DNA from: Actinoplanes sp. KI2 | Lineage (GTDB): Bacteria; Actinomycetota; Actinomycetes; Mycobacteriales; Micromonosporaceae | Direction of reading: 5' to 3' | Assembly (NCBI RefSeq): GCF_025630775.1 | Contig: NZ_JAOSZE010000052.1 | Location: forward strand, 1 to 63,294 | Length of the DNA stretch: 63,294 nucleotides | Shown here: one piece after another, positions 43,677-54,921 of the stretch | How positions within the stretch are numbered: position 1 is the stretch's first letter | How the letters are laid out: the number at the start of each line of letters is the position of its first letter | Notes under the pieces: generated by a model | Seen by the model: the letters and a program-made list of their open reading frames with translations, nothing else | Databases searched by the model: none | Told to the model about the DNA's origin: nothing | Translations under genes and position numbers: made by a program

Positions 43677-43782
43677 TGTTAACCCTTACTCAAGGTGAAA
43701 CCAGACAAGTGCGCCTAAAGTACCCATATTGCTGTGGATAACGCTGTGGAAACCGGGTAGACGCTGTGGATATCCACAACCC
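43677..43782. promoter_or_regulatory. gyrB-gyrA spacer with DnaA-box-like sites
   Basis: Within 106 bp there is one perfect DnaA box on the minus strand (TGTGGATAA, 43733-43741), one weaker site (TGTGGAAAC, 43745-43753) and a 14-bp palindrome TGTGGATATCCACA (43765-43778) made of two overlapping near-consensus boxes. This density is origin-like, yet it lies about 7.5 kb from oriC. Confidence 0.8.
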
Positions 43783-45729
<1,947 letters not shown>

Positions 45730-46309
45730 CCTCGGCCACTTTCTCGTGCCGAGCCCCTGGTGAGGCCCCGCAACGGGGTCGGCGGAGCCCGCTGGACAGC
45801 AGCCGGTGGGCATGACGGGCCACAGGCAGATGCCGCGGGGAGGAGCGGACCACCGGTGAAGCCCGTACGCGCCGGTCGCCGCGGCAGGCCCGCGGATCGT
45901 GATCGGCTGGAAAAACCGCGTAGCGTGACGACCGTCAACACGGTGTCACCACTCCGCAAAGCTTTTCCGGTCACCGTCGATTCTACCTCGCCGGGACGAG
46001 CCGGTGAGGGTGCGGCACCCCGTGGAGTGGCCTCAGATCGCCGTAGCGCGGTCGGGGCCGTCACCCACGTCTCCCCCTACACGGAAGTCCCACTTCGCGC
46101 AACGACAAGTCGTCCGGCTGTCGATCGTCACCGCGCGCCTGCCGGGTCCAGCGGCCACGCGCTGCGACACTGCCTCACAACACCGGCCCGTCGTGTCGTA
46201 ACCTCGCCCGCGCGGACGGTGTGCGAGCCGAACTCACATCGCGAAGTTGCTTCGGTTTTCCGCCGCGGGCAAGCTCAGCGTGGCAGGTCGAGGAGGGGTG
46301 GCCCCCAAC
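45730..46309. other. gyrB upstream region
   Basis: These 580 bp separate divergent genes, and no real gene is seen. On the minus strand TAGAAT (45980-45985) is a possible -10 box for gyrB without a clear -35. Long open frames here are extensions of gyrB or overlap on the wrong strand. Confidence 0.4.
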
Positions 46310-46876
46310 ATGGCGCATGACAAGGGGCTGGAGAACGTCGCGGTGCACTGGCCGCGGACGAACCAGTATTACGACCCGGTGGCTCCCGCCGAGTTCGTGG
46401 ACTTCGGGGCGATCGCCGACGCGCCCGAGATCGCCGCACCCACCGGCGCGCTGGCCCTGCACATCGCGAAGACCGGAACGGTACGCGCCACCGCGTACAC
46501 CGAGCTGGTCGACCTGCTCCTGGGCCTGGACGGTGTCCTCTACGCGACCGACGCCGCGGCCGAGGACGAGGACCCGGTGATCGACCCGGACGGCTGCGCG
46601 TGGATCGCCGGCGGTCTCGAGCGCTTCGTCGAGGGCCACGAGAAGCACGGCGACCTGGTCACCTTCGACACCGTGGCCGAGGTGATGCGGGCCGCGGTCA
46701 CCCAGGGCCGCCTCGCCGACCAGCAGTTGCGGTGGCTGGACAACCGGCTGTCCGCCCTGCGCGACGACGCCGGCAACGCGCCGCACTGGACCTTTGCCCG
46801 GTCCGAGCTGGCAATCCTGGCGGGTTTCTACCGTCGCTGCGCGGACCGGGGCTTCGCCGTTTTCGCCGATTACTGA
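46310..46876 (+). CDS. Hypothetical protein between gyrB and dciA
   Basis: The 188-aa product is soluble and acidic to neutral, with protein-like composition (VAVHWPRTNQYYDPVAPAEF, DGCAWIAGGLERFVEGHEKHGDLVTFDTVAEVM, FARSELAILAGFYRRCADRGFAVFADY). No signal, membrane span or known motif is visible. ATG at 46310 has a broad GGAGGGG 11 nt upstream; an upstream ATG at 46247 gives a poor N-terminus. It is the only rightward gene in the otherwise leftward replication block, facing dciA. Confidence 0.7.
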   Translation: MAHDKGLENVAVHWPRTNQYYDPVAPAEFVDFGAIADAPEIAAPTGALALHIAKTGTVRATAYTELVDLLLGLDGVLYATDAAAEDEDPVIDPDGCAWIAGGLERFVEGHEKHGDLVTFDTVAEVMRAAVTQGRLADQQLRWLDNRLSALRDDAGNAPHWTFARSELAILAGFYRRCADRGFAVFADY

Positions 46877-46928
46877 GCAAACTCGCAATCCCGCACGAAG
46901 GGTGCACCGGCGCTACTCTGCGTTCCGG

Positions 46929-47915
46929 TCAGCCGTACGTGTCCCGTGGGCCCCGGCCCTGCACCCGGCGGGGCCCGCGGCTCCACGACGGCGCCGCCGG
47001 GCCGTGGATGTTCAGCTTGGTCACGACGTTGTGGCCGACCTCGGACGCGATGTTGCGCAGCAGGGTGGCGGCGAGCATGCGCAGCTGCGTCGCCCAGGCC
47101 GTCGACTCGGCCTCGACCGTCAGCACGCCGGCGTCGAGCTTCACCGGCCGGCTGTGCTTGGCGATGTCCGGCCCGACCACCCGCTCCCAGGCGCCGAAGA
47201 CGGTCGCCTCGGCCTTCGGCTTCTCCCAGCCCCGGGCCTTCATCAGCCGGCCCAGCACGTCGCCGAACAGCTGCGGATCGCGCGGGTCCGGTCCGGGACC
47301 CGAGTAGCCCCGCGGCCGCCGGCCGGTGCTGCCGCCCTCGCCGGTGCGGCGACGCGGATTGGTCTGGGCGGCCCGGCGCTTGGCGAGCGCCGCGTCGAGC
47401 ACGGCCCGCGCCAGCTCCGGGCCGGTGGAACCCGCCGCGTCCGGGTCGGTGGAACCCGCCGCGTCCGGGTCGGTGGAACCCGCCGCGTGCGGACCGACGG
47501 CGGCTTCGGCGGGCCCGGCGTCACCATCAGCGCTTTGCCGCTCGACGTCATCACCGGGGCCTTGCCGCCCGGCGCGGCCGGCGCTGCCTCGCCGCCGGGC
47601 ACCGCCATCGGAGGTTTGCGGTGGCCCGGAAGCGCCCTCAGCGCCTCTCTGCGGCGCGGAATCGCCCCCGCCCTGATCCACTCCTGCCCCCGGAGTCCAC
47701 CCAGGCGTAGCGGGGCGCTCCGGCCGCTTCGAGCTCGACGGGGCGTCGTACCGGTCGCCCGGCTGCTCGCCGCGGCGATCGGCGGCGTACGGCTCGTCCG
47801 GCGGCGGCGTGTCGTACCAGGAGTCGCCGCCGGTCAGGTGTGGATCGGCCTGGGGAAAGTCCCCCTTGGGGAAGAAGCGCTCGGCCATCGGGTCGTAGCG
47901 GCGGTCGTCAGTCAC
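46929..47915 (-). CDS. DUF721/DciA-type replicative helicase loader
   Basis: The 328-aa product has a long disordered N-terminal part and a C-terminal DUF721 domain (about 210-315: FGDVLGRLMKARGWEKPKAEATVFGAWERVVGPDIAKHSRPVKLDAGVLTVEAEST). DUF721 defines DciA, which brings the DnaB helicase to DNA in most bacteria without DnaC. Residues about 144-167 hold a threefold A-A-G-S-T-D/G-P repeat that comes from 24-bp DNA copies (about 47424-47495). The ATG overlaps the recF stop region by 8 bp, so they are coupled. Confidence 0.9.
   Translation of the reverse strand: MTDDRRYDPMAERFFPKGDFPQADPHLTGGDSWYDTPPPDEPYAADRRGEQPGDRYDAPSSSKRPERPATPGWTPGAGVDQGGGDSAPQRGAEGASGPPQTSDGGARRRGSAGRAGRQGPGDDVERQSADGDAGPAEAAVGPHAAGSTDPDAAGSTDPDAAGSTGPELARAVLDAALAKRRAAQTNPRRRTGEGGSTGRRPRGYSGPGPDPRDPQLFGDVLGRLMKARGWEKPKAEATVFGAWERVVGPDIAKHSRPVKLDAGVLTVEAESTAWATQLRMLAATLLRNIASEVGHNVVTKLNIHGPAAPSWSRGPRRVQGRGPRDTYG
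47424..47495. repeat. Three 24-bp in-frame copies in dciA
   Basis: Three near-identical 24-bp units encode the repeated AAGSTDPD peptide in the disordered part of DciA. Edges are approximate. Confidence 0.75.
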
Positions 47916-49035
47916 GGGTCACCGAACCCAGGGTCACGTCGAAGCGGGCACCGCGCAGCGCCGGCGGCACATCCTCCGGGACGGCGCAGGTCACCAAAAG
48001 CTGGCTGGCGTCCACGACCAGGGCGGCGAGGCGGTCCCGGCGGCCGGCGTCCAGCTCGGCGAAGACGTCGTCGAGCGCCAGCACCGGCTCGATGCCGTCG
48101 GAGCGCAACAGGTCGTACGCGGCCAGGCGCAGGGCCAGCGCGAACGACCAGGACTCGCCGTGGCTCGCGTAGCCCTTCGCGGGCAGGTCGCCCAGGGCCA
48201 GGGTGAGGTCGTCGCGGTGCGGGCCGACCAGCGTGACGCCGCGCTCGATCTCGGCGGTGCGCCGCTCCTGGAGGGCTGCGAGCAGCGCCTGCTCGAGCGC
48301 GACCCGATCCGGCGCGAGAGCGTCGCCGAGGCCGCAGGCGTACGCGATGGTGGCGGCCGCCCGCCCGGCCGCCACCGCGTCGTAGGCCTTGGTCAGGTGC
48401 GGGCTGAGCGCGGCGACCAGCTCGAGGCGGCCGGCCAGCAGCTCGGCGCCGTGGTGCGCGAGGTGCTGGTCCCAGACCATCAGGGTGGACAGGTCCTGGC
48501 CGCGGGTGCCGCCGACCTTGCGGGTCAGGTAGGCCGTCCGGAGCAGGGCGTTGCGCTGCTTGATCACCCGGTCGTAGTCGCTCCGGACGCCGGCGAACCG
48601 GGGCTGGCGGGCGACGAGCAGGTCGTCGAGGTAGCGGCGGCGGGCGGCCGGGTCGCCGCGGACCAGTTCCAGATCCTCGGGGGCGAACAGGACCATCCGC
48701 AGCGCGCCGAGCACCTCGCGCGGGCGGCGAACCGGCGACCGGTTGAGCCGGGCGCGGTTGGCCTTGCCGGGCACGATCTCCAGCTCGACCAGCAGCTCGC
48801 GTCCCTCGTGGACGATCGCACACCGGATCACGCCGGCGCCGGCGCCGGCCCGGACGAGCGGGGCGTCCGTGGCCACCCGGTGACTGTCCAGTGTGGCCAC
48901 GTAGCCGAGCGCCTCGATCAGGTTGGTCTTGCCCATGCCGTTCTGACCGACCAGCACGGACACGCCGGGTTCGAGATCGACCGCCACCCGCTCGTACGAC
49001 CGGAAGTCGGTGAGCTCGACCCGGCGGACGTACAT
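47908..49035 (-). CDS. recF: DNA replication and repair protein RecF
   Basis: The 375-aa SMC-like ATPase helps load RecA at gaps. It has the N-terminal DFRSYERVAVDLEPGVSVLVGQ, Walker A GQNGMGKTNLIEAL, signature region and Walker B EPVLALDDVFAELDAGRRDRLA. Length is the usual 370-390 aa. It is 16 bp downstream of gnd on the same strand and overlaps dciA. Confidence 0.96.
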   Translation of the reverse strand: MYVRRVELTDFRSYERVAVDLEPGVSVLVGQNGMGKTNLIEALGYVATLDSHRVATDAPLVRAGAGAGVIRCAIVHEGRELLVELEIVPGKANRARLNRSPVRRPREVLGALRMVLFAPEDLELVRGDPAARRRYLDDLLVARQPRFAGVRSDYDRVIKQRNALLRTAYLTRKVGGTRGQDLSTLMVWDQHLAHHGAELLAGRLELVAALSPHLTKAYDAVAAGRAAATIAYACGLGDALAPDRVALEQALLAALQERRTAEIERGVTLVGPHRDDLTLALGDLPAKGYASHGESWSFALALRLAAYDLLRSDGIEPVLALDDVFAELDAGRRDRLAALVVDASQLLVTCAVPEDVPPALRGARFDVTLGSVTRD

Positions 49036-49051
49036 CCTGAGATTGTCCCGC

Positions 49052-49924
49052 TCAGCCGACGACGGCGTGGCCGCCGAACTGCTGGCGCAGCGCGGCGACG
49101 GCCTTCATGGCCGGGGAGTCGACCTGGCGCGATTCGAACCGGGTGAACAGCGAGGCGGCGATGACGTGGGCGGGAACGGCGAGACGCACGGCCTCGTCGA
49201 CCGTCCAGCGGCCCTCGCCGGTGTCCTCCGCGTAGCCCTTCAGCTTGCCCAGCTCGGGGTCGCCGTCGAGGGCGCGGTCGAGCAGGTCGAGCAGCCACGA
49301 CTTGACGACGGAGCCCTCACGCCAACTCTTGATCGCGCCGGGGACGTTCTCCACGTACTCCGACGCCTCGAGCAGCTCCCAGCCCTCGGCCAGGGCCTGC
49401 ATCATGCCGTACTCGATGCCGTTGTGGACCATCTTGGTGTAGTGGCCGGCGCCGACCGGGCCGGCGTGCACGAAGCCGTACGGGCCGGCCGGCTTGAGCG
49501 CCTCGAAGATCGGCATGGCCTTCGCCACGTCCGCCGCGCTGCCGCCGACCATCAGGGCGTAACCGTTCTGGCTGCCCCAAATACCGCCGGAGACGCCGCA
49601 GTCCAGGTAGCCGATGCCCTTGGTGGCGAGCCGCTCGGCGCGCGGGCGGTCGTCGGTGAACTTCGAGTTGCCGCCGTCGATGACCAGATCGCCCTCGGAC
49701 AGGAGCTCGCCGAGCTGGTCGATGGTGCTCTCGGTGATCTCGCCGGCCGGCACCATGGTCCACACGACCCGCGGCGGCTGGAGTTTCTCGACCAGTTCGG
49801 CCAGCGAGCTGACGTCCCTCTTCCCCGGCTGCGCATCGAAACCGACCACCTCGTGCCCGGCCGAGCGAACGCGGTCGGCCATGTTGCCGCCCATCCGCCC
49901 CAGACCGATCAGGCCAAGCTGCAT
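49052..49924 (-). CDS. gnd: 6-phosphogluconate dehydrogenase, short (NAD-type) form
   Basis: The 290-aa enzyme oxidatively decarboxylates 6-phosphogluconate to ribulose 5-phosphate. It has the nucleotide motif GLIGLGRMGGNMADRV, the substrate motif CGVSGGIWGSQNGYALMVGG, and AGHYTKMVHNGIEYGMMQA with the catalytic Lys. At about 300 aa it is the short form usual in actinobacteria, placed between dnaN and recF as in relatives. Confidence 0.95.
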   Translation of the reverse strand: MQLGLIGLGRMGGNMADRVRSAGHEVVGFDAQPGKRDVSSLAELVEKLQPPRVVWTMVPAGEITESTIDQLGELLSEGDLVIDGGNSKFTDDRPRAERLATKGIGYLDCGVSGGIWGSQNGYALMVGGSAADVAKAMPIFEALKPAGPYGFVHAGPVGAGHYTKMVHNGIEYGMMQALAEGWELLEASEYVENVPGAIKSWREGSVVKSWLLDLLDRALDGDPELGKLKGYAEDTGEGRWTVDEAVRLAVPAHVIAASLFTRFESRQVDSPAMKAVAALRQQFGGHAVVG

Positions 49925-49963
49925 GGTGTTCCCCCTAGATGTGCGGTTCTTCCTCGCTCAGTA

Positions 49964-51097
49964 TCAGCGCGTTACCCGGATCGGCATGATCAGATAGCGG
50001 TAACCCGGCACGATTTCGCCGTTTTCGCCTGCGGGGGAGATCACAGCAGGCTTGAATGCGTCGACGAACGACAGGACCGCGTGCGGAGCGCCCAGGTTCT
50101 GCAGTCCGTCGATCAGATACTGCGGGTTGAAGCCGATCGTCAGCGCCTCGCCGGTGAAGGTCGCCTCCATCGCCTCGCTGGCCCGCGCCTCCTCGGTCGC
50201 ACCGGCCTCGACGACGAGACCGTCCTCGCTGAAGCTCAGCAACACCGGGGTGGTGCGCTCGGCGACCAGCGCCACCCGGCGGACCACCTCGACCAGGGCG
50301 GCCACGCCGACCCGGGCCTCCGCGTTGTGGCTGGCCGGGAAGAGCGAACGCACCGGCGGATAGTTTGCGCCGTCGAGCAGCCGGCTGGTGGTGCGCCGGG
50401 TGCCACCGGCGAACCCGATCATGCCCTCGCCGGCGTTGCCCTGGGACAACGCGAGCGTCACCGAGCCGCCGAGCGGGCCGAGCGTCTTGGCCGTGTCGTT
50501 CAGCGTCTTCGCCGGGACCAGCGCGTTGAGGCTGATCTCCGGGTCGTCCGGGTTCCACTCCAGCTCGCGCATGGCCAGTCGATAGCGGTCGGTCGCCAGC
50601 ATCGCCATCGACGAGCCGTTCAGTTCGATGCGGACGCCGGTCATCATCGGCAGCGTCTCGTCGCGACCGGCCGCGATGGCCACCTGGGCGACCGCGGCGG
50701 CGAACGCGGCGGCGTCGACGGTGCCGGCGCTGGACGGCATCTCCGGCAGGGTCGGGTAGTCCTCCACCGGCATCGTCGGCAGCGTGAACCGGGCGCTCCC
50801 GCAGACCAGCTCGAGATGCGCGCCGACGGCGGCGATGTCGACCGGCTTGTTCGGCAGGGCCTTGGTGATCTCGGCGAGCAGACGGCCGGAGACCAGGGCG
50901 GCCCCGTCCGCGTCGGCCTGCACCTCGACGCTCACCTGGCTGGAGACCTCGTAGTCGAAGCCCGAGACGTGCAGCCGGCCGTCGGTGACTCGCAGCATGA
51001 CGCCGGCGAGCACCGGCACCGACGGCCGGCTCGGCAGGCTCTTCGCCGTCCAGGCCACGGCGTCGGCGAGTGCGTCTCGCTCCACCCGGAACTTCAT
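49964..51097 (-). CDS. dnaN: DNA polymerase III beta subunit (sliding clamp)
   Basis: The 377-aa clamp holds DNA polymerase on DNA. It has the three-domain clamp sequence: MKFRVERDALADAVAWTAKSLPSRPSVPVLAGV, then ATDRYRLAMRELEWNPDDPEISLNALVPAKTLNDTAK, and the C-terminal YRYLIMPIRVTR. ATG at 51097 has GGAGG 5 nt upstream; earlier in-frame codons add a non-conserved start. It is the first gene left of oriC. Confidence 0.97.
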   Translation of the reverse strand: MKFRVERDALADAVAWTAKSLPSRPSVPVLAGVMLRVTDGRLHVSGFDYEVSSQVSVEVQADADGAALVSGRLLAEITKALPNKPVDIAAVGAHLELVCGSARFTLPTMPVEDYPTLPEMPSSAGTVDAAAFAAAVAQVAIAAGRDETLPMMTGVRIELNGSSMAMLATDRYRLAMRELEWNPDDPEISLNALVPAKTLNDTAKTLGPLGGSVTLALSQGNAGEGMIGFAGGTRRTTSRLLDGANYPPVRSLFPASHNAEARVGVAALVEVVRRVALVAERTTPVLLSFSEDGLVVEAGATEEARASEAMEATFTGEALTIGFNPQYLIDGLQNLGAPHAVLSFVDAFKPAVISPAGENGEIVPGYRYLIMPIRVTR

Positions 51098-52002
51098 GCT
51101 GTCCTCCGGTCGCTTCCTCAACTCAAGGGCGTGAGACCCCCACGAACTTTATTGCGCCGGGCAAGTCCGCGTGTGCCCGGGCCTGCCGGTGCCGGGAGGC
51201 GGGAGCCGTCGGCGGCTCCATCCACACCTTCCCCAACGCCGTTGATTGATTTTTGTTGTCTTAGAAAAATCTCTAGTCGTCTTCATCGGGGCTGTGCAAA
51301 GTGTGGAGAACTCAAGTTGGTGCAGGTCAACGGGTTATCCACCGGTGATTCACATGTGGGCAACCAGGGTACAAACCCCGGTCTGTGTCCACAGTCGTCG
51401 TCCTGACTTCGGTTGTCCACCGTTGTCCACCGACTATCCACCGGATATCCACCGGGTTTGTCCCCCGGCCTGTGCATAGCGTCGGGACGCTACCGGCTCG
51501 TCGTCCCCAGATCCTTCAACAGGAAATCCACACTCTTCCACAGGCCGTGGACAGAAAAGTCACGGAGAGTGTCTGTCCACATCGATTTCCCCAGGGCTCG
51601 TCCACATCTGTGGAGTTCGCCGCCGAGAGTTGTCCACTGCTGGGGATAAAGGCCTGTGAACGCCTGTGAATTACTGTGGATAACGTTGGCACGGAACAGT
51701 TGCGTTCTGACGTTGACAACGCCTGCTGAGCGTGGATCGGGGTCGGCCGAGCGACGGCGGGCGATCGGCCGGAGTTATACACAGGCTGTGGGAAAAGGTA
51801 TGGAAAACCGGCAAATGACACTCTTTCGGGTGTCTGTGCCTGTGGATAGCCGAGGGCTCCGCTCGTGCGGTTGGGGGCACGGGAGCGGCAGCTCTGCCCG
51901 GATGCGCCCGTCGCGGGCTGATGATGCAGCTGGCGGGGGTGGCGCGGGCGGGACGGGCGCCGTGCGGTTGGGGACGGCGTCTGCGCGTACGCGAAAAGGG
52001 TC
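51098..52002. other. oriC: Chromosomal origin of replication (oriC)
   Basis: This 905-bp gap between dnaA and dnaN carries an AT-rich stretch (about 51240-51280) next to the dnaN side, the likely unwinding element, and a dense set of DnaA-box-like 9-mers in both directions. The best are TGTGGATAA at 51675-51683 (perfect, minus), TGTGGATAG at 51841-51849 (minus), TTGTCCACC at 51413-51421 and 51423-51431, CTGTCCACA at 51573-51581, TTATCCACC at 51335-51343, TTGTCCACT at 51630-51638 and TTATACACA at 51775-51783. About ten weaker boxes fill the gaps. Two close pairs recur at 10-11-bp steps (51413/51423 and 51434/51445). 51850-52002 is GC-rich without boxes. Confidence 0.95.
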
Positions 52003-53769
52003 TTAGGTGTTCTGCTTGATGCGGTTGGTCAGCTCGGCGATCTGGTTGTAGAGCGAGCGCCGCTCGGCCATGTGCTGACGGATCTTGCGGTCGGCGTGCA
52101 TGACCGTGGTGTGGTCGCGGCCGCCGAATGCCTGGCCGATGCGCGGGAGGGAGAGGTCGGTCAGCTCCCGGCAGAGGTACATGGCGACCTGGCGGGCGTT
52201 GACCAGGACGCGGCTGCGGGAATGCCCGCGCAGGTCCTCGAGGCTGACGCCGAAGTAGTCCGCGGTCGACATCATGATCTGGTCGGCGGTGATCTCGGGG
52301 CCGGCGCCGTCCGGCATGAAGTCGCGCAGGACCTCTTCGGCCAGCGAGAGCTGGACGGCGGAGCGGGTGAGGCTGGCGAACGCGGTCACCCGGATGAGGG
52401 CGCCCTCCAGCTCGCGGATCGAGTTGGAGACCCGCGACGCGATGAACTCCAGCACGTCGTCAGGGGCGTACATCCGTTCCTGGGCGGCCTTCTTCTGCAG
52501 GATCGCGATGCGCGTCTCCAGATCGGGCGGCTGGATGTCGGCGAGCAGGCCCCACTCGAAGCGGGTACGCATGCGGTCTTCCAGCGTCGACAGCTGGCGC
52601 GGCGAGCGGTCCGAGCTGATCACGATCTGCTTGTTGGCATTGTGCAGCGTGTTGAAGGTGTGGAAGAACTCCTCCTGGGTGCGCTCGCGGTTCTCCAGGA
52701 ACTGGATGTCGTCGATCAGCAGGATGTCGACGTCGCGGTAGCGCCGCTGGAACGCCTGGGTCTTGTCGTCGCGCAGGCTGTTGATGAAGTCGTTGGTGAA
52801 CTCCTCGGTCGACACGTAGCGCACGGCGCGCGCGTGGCCGAGGGTCGTGGCGTAGTGGCCGATCGCGTGCAGCAGGTGCGTCTTGCCCAGCCCGGAGCTG
52901 CCATAGATGAACAGCGGGTTGTACGCCTTCGCGGGGGACTCGGCGACGGCGACGGCGGCGGCGTGCGCGAAGCGGTTGGACGAGCCGATCACAAACGTCT
53001 CGAACATGTACTTCGGGTTGAGCCGGTTGCCGTCGTTGGTGCCTCGCGGGTTGCTCGCCGGCCGGATGTCCATCGGGGCCCGGCCGGGGCCGTTGTCGCC
53101 GCGGGTGGGCAGCGCGTCCTCGATCAGCGTCGGGCGATCGTCCGGGCGGCGCTGGTTGTCGCGCAGCTGTGTGGGGTCGGTGGCCATCCGATGCGGCGGC
53201 GCCTCGTTGGAGTCGGCCGGCGGCTCGGGGAGCCGGCTCATCGGGCTGATCTGTGCCGGCGGGATCTGCGGCGGCGGCATCGTGGCCGGGGCCGGCTCGG
53301 CGAACAGGGCCTCCTGCCCACCCCGGGCGGCGGGCACGTTGCGGTAGGAGGGACGGCTTTCCGGGTACGCGTCGTGCGCGTACGCGGGGACCTCCGGCTG
53401 CCGCATCGGCTCGGGCTCGGGCTCGGCGTAGTGCCGAGGCTGCGGCTCCTCGGCGGCCGCGGCCTCGACCGGGGTGCCGTAGACGGTGCCGGGCAGGCCG
53501 GTGCCGTCCTCCGGGGGCTTCACGGTGACGGCGACCTGGATCGGCCGGTGGAGCCGGCGGCTGAGCGCCTCCGTGATCGCCGGGCGCAGCCGGGACTCGA
53601 TCACGTCCCGGGTGAAGGCATCCGGAACGGCGAGCAGCGCGGTGTCCTCGACGATGGCGCGCAGCTTGGTCAGCTGCAGGTAGGCGCGCTGCTGGGGAGA
53701 GGAGATCTCGTCGGCAAGCTCCTCCAGCGTCGCCTTCCACACATCCGCCAGGTCGACCTGATCGGCCAC
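52003..53769 (-). CDS. dnaA: Chromosomal replication initiator protein DnaA
   Basis: The 588-aa AAA+ initiator binds and opens oriC. Domain I is N-terminal (about 1-100), domain II is a long Pro/Glu-rich linker (about 110-250), domain III has Walker A GSSGLGKTHLLHAIGH and Walker B DVDILLIDDIQFLE, and domain IV holds the DnaA-box-binding signature GGRDHTTVMHADRKI. The linker is longer than in E. coli (467 aa total), as in other actinomycetes. GTG at 53769 is the start. It reads toward oriC. Confidence 0.98.
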   Translation of the reverse strand: MADQVDLADVWKATLEELADEISSPQQRAYLQLTKLRAIVEDTALLAVPDAFTRDVIESRLRPAITEALSRRLHRPIQVAVTVKPPEDGTGLPGTVYGTPVEAAAAEEPQPRHYAEPEPEPMRQPEVPAYAHDAYPESRPSYRNVPAARGGQEALFAEPAPATMPPPQIPPAQISPMSRLPEPPADSNEAPPHRMATDPTQLRDNQRRPDDRPTLIEDALPTRGDNGPGRAPMDIRPASNPRGTNDGNRLNPKYMFETFVIGSSNRFAHAAAVAVAESPAKAYNPLFIYGSSGLGKTHLLHAIGHYATTLGHARAVRYVSTEEFTNDFINSLRDDKTQAFQRRYRDVDILLIDDIQFLENRERTQEEFFHTFNTLHNANKQIVISSDRSPRQLSTLEDRMRTRFEWGLLADIQPPDLETRIAILQKKAAQERMYAPDDVLEFIASRVSNSIRELEGALIRVTAFASLTRSAVQLSLAEEVLRDFMPDGAGPEITADQIMMSTADYFGVSLEDLRGHSRSRVLVNARQVAMYLCRELTDLSLPRIGQAFGGRDHTTVMHADRKIRQHMAERRSLYNQIAELTNRIKQNT

Positions 53770-54391
53770 CGCCGCGCCACCCCCATCGCCACCGACCCCC
53801 GGTGGACCTTGTCCGGCTTACCGTCTCTGCCCCGCCGTCGCCCAACCTCAGGCGCCCGACGGCCCCCGTCCAGCACCACATTCAACGTGCTGAACACGCT
53901 CGACGCCACCGGTTGTCCACAGGTTATCCACAACCTGTGCACTTGCCGATGGTCGCTCCCCGGCCGGACGGTCGGCAGACTTACCGGAGCCTGAAACGGC
54001 GCGGTTTCGACAGGCTCACCGTGCCGAACGATTCACCTGCTTGTCCGGTTTTGGTCCGGTACATCGTGGTATGCACAGAGCAGTGATGACCAGCAAACGG
54101 GCACGCTAACAGCGAGGTCGCCGAAGCTACAACTGTCCCACCGGTCGACAAGCACGCGGGAGCGGAAAAGATTCACTACCCGCGCAGAAAGACGAGTCCT
54201 TCCGTGTGGCCGTCGTCTCGCCGACCGGCGTGCCTCCGACGGTATAGTTGACCTGCATCGCTGCCCTGCGTAGGGTCGAGCGGTTGCTCCGCCGCGTTCT
54301 GATAAAGTGGCGTCTTGCAGCCTGATGCCCCTGGACGTTGTCCTCCGACGTTGTCCTTCTAGAGACGTCGTATCGAAGACGGAGTTTTGAC
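53770..54391. other. dnaA-rpmH divergent regulatory region
   Basis: This 622-bp gap holds two perfect DnaA boxes, TTGTCCACA at 53913-53921 and TTATCCACA at 53924-53932, 145-163 bp upstream of dnaA, fitting DnaA autoregulation. The right half carries the rpmH promoter. No gene is seen. Confidence 0.85.
54243..54276 (+). promoter_or_regulatory. rpmH promoter candidate
   Basis: TTGACC (54248-54253) and TAGGGT (54271-54276) are spaced 17 bp and point at rpmH. A separate TATAGT at 54243-54248 could be the -10 of a second start point. Confidence 0.5.
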
Positions 54392-54529
54392 GTGAGCAAG
54401 CGCACCTACCAGCCGAACAACCGCCGGCGTGCCAAGACCCACGGCTTCCGGCTGCGGATGCGCACCCGTGCCGGCCGTGCCATCCTCGCCGGCCGCCGCT
54501 CCAAGGGCCGCGCCAAGCTGTCGGCCTGA
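54392..54529 (+). CDS. rpmH: 50S ribosomal protein L34
   Basis: The 45-aa product is L34, with KRTYQPNNRRRAKTHGFRLR and the basic end RAGRAILAGRRSKGRAKLSA. GTG at 54392 has GGAG 8 nt upstream. It begins the rightward rnpA-yidD-yidC-jag-rsmG-parAB series. Confidence 0.98.
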   Translation: MSKRTYQPNNRRRAKTHGFRLRMRTRAGRAILAGRRSKGRAKLSA

Positions 54530-54564
54530 GCCGACCGCTTGCGGGCCGGGATGCCCAGGTAGTC

Positions 54565-54921
54565 GTGCTGGCCGCGGCGCAGCGCATGCGGCGTAGTGCC
54601 GACTTTGCCGCCACGATTCGCGGCGGTCGGCGAGTCGGCCGGGGCACGGTTGTCGTTCATCTGCTTCTCGACGAGCCGGCGCGAGCCTCCACGGCACGCG
54701 CCGGCTTCGTTGTGTCCAAGGCCGTGGGCAACGCGGTGGTCCGCAACAAGGTCCGCCGTCGGCTGCGCCACCTGGTCAGGCCGCTGCTCGGCGACCTGCC
54801 GGACGGAACGTCGCTGGTGGTCCGGGCCCTGCCGGCGGCCGCGGAGGCGTCCTTCGCGACGCTCGGCGCCGACCTCGAGGCGGCCCTGGCGGCGGCCCGG
54901 CGGCCCAGGCGGCAGCGATGA
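54565..54921 (+). CDS. rnpA: Ribonuclease P protein component
   Basis: The 118-aa basic protein binds RNase P RNA and helps mature tRNA 5' ends. It has RMRRSADFAATIRGGRRVGRG and the RNR-type motif VGNAVVRNKVRRRLRHLVR. GTG at 54565 is used. It lies 35 bp after rpmH. Confidence 0.96.
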   Translation: MLAAAQRMRRSADFAATIRGGRRVGRGTVVVHLLLDEPARASTARAGFVVSKAVGNAVVRNKVRRRLRHLVRPLLGDLPDGTSLVVRALPAAAEASFATLGADLEAALAAARRPRRQR

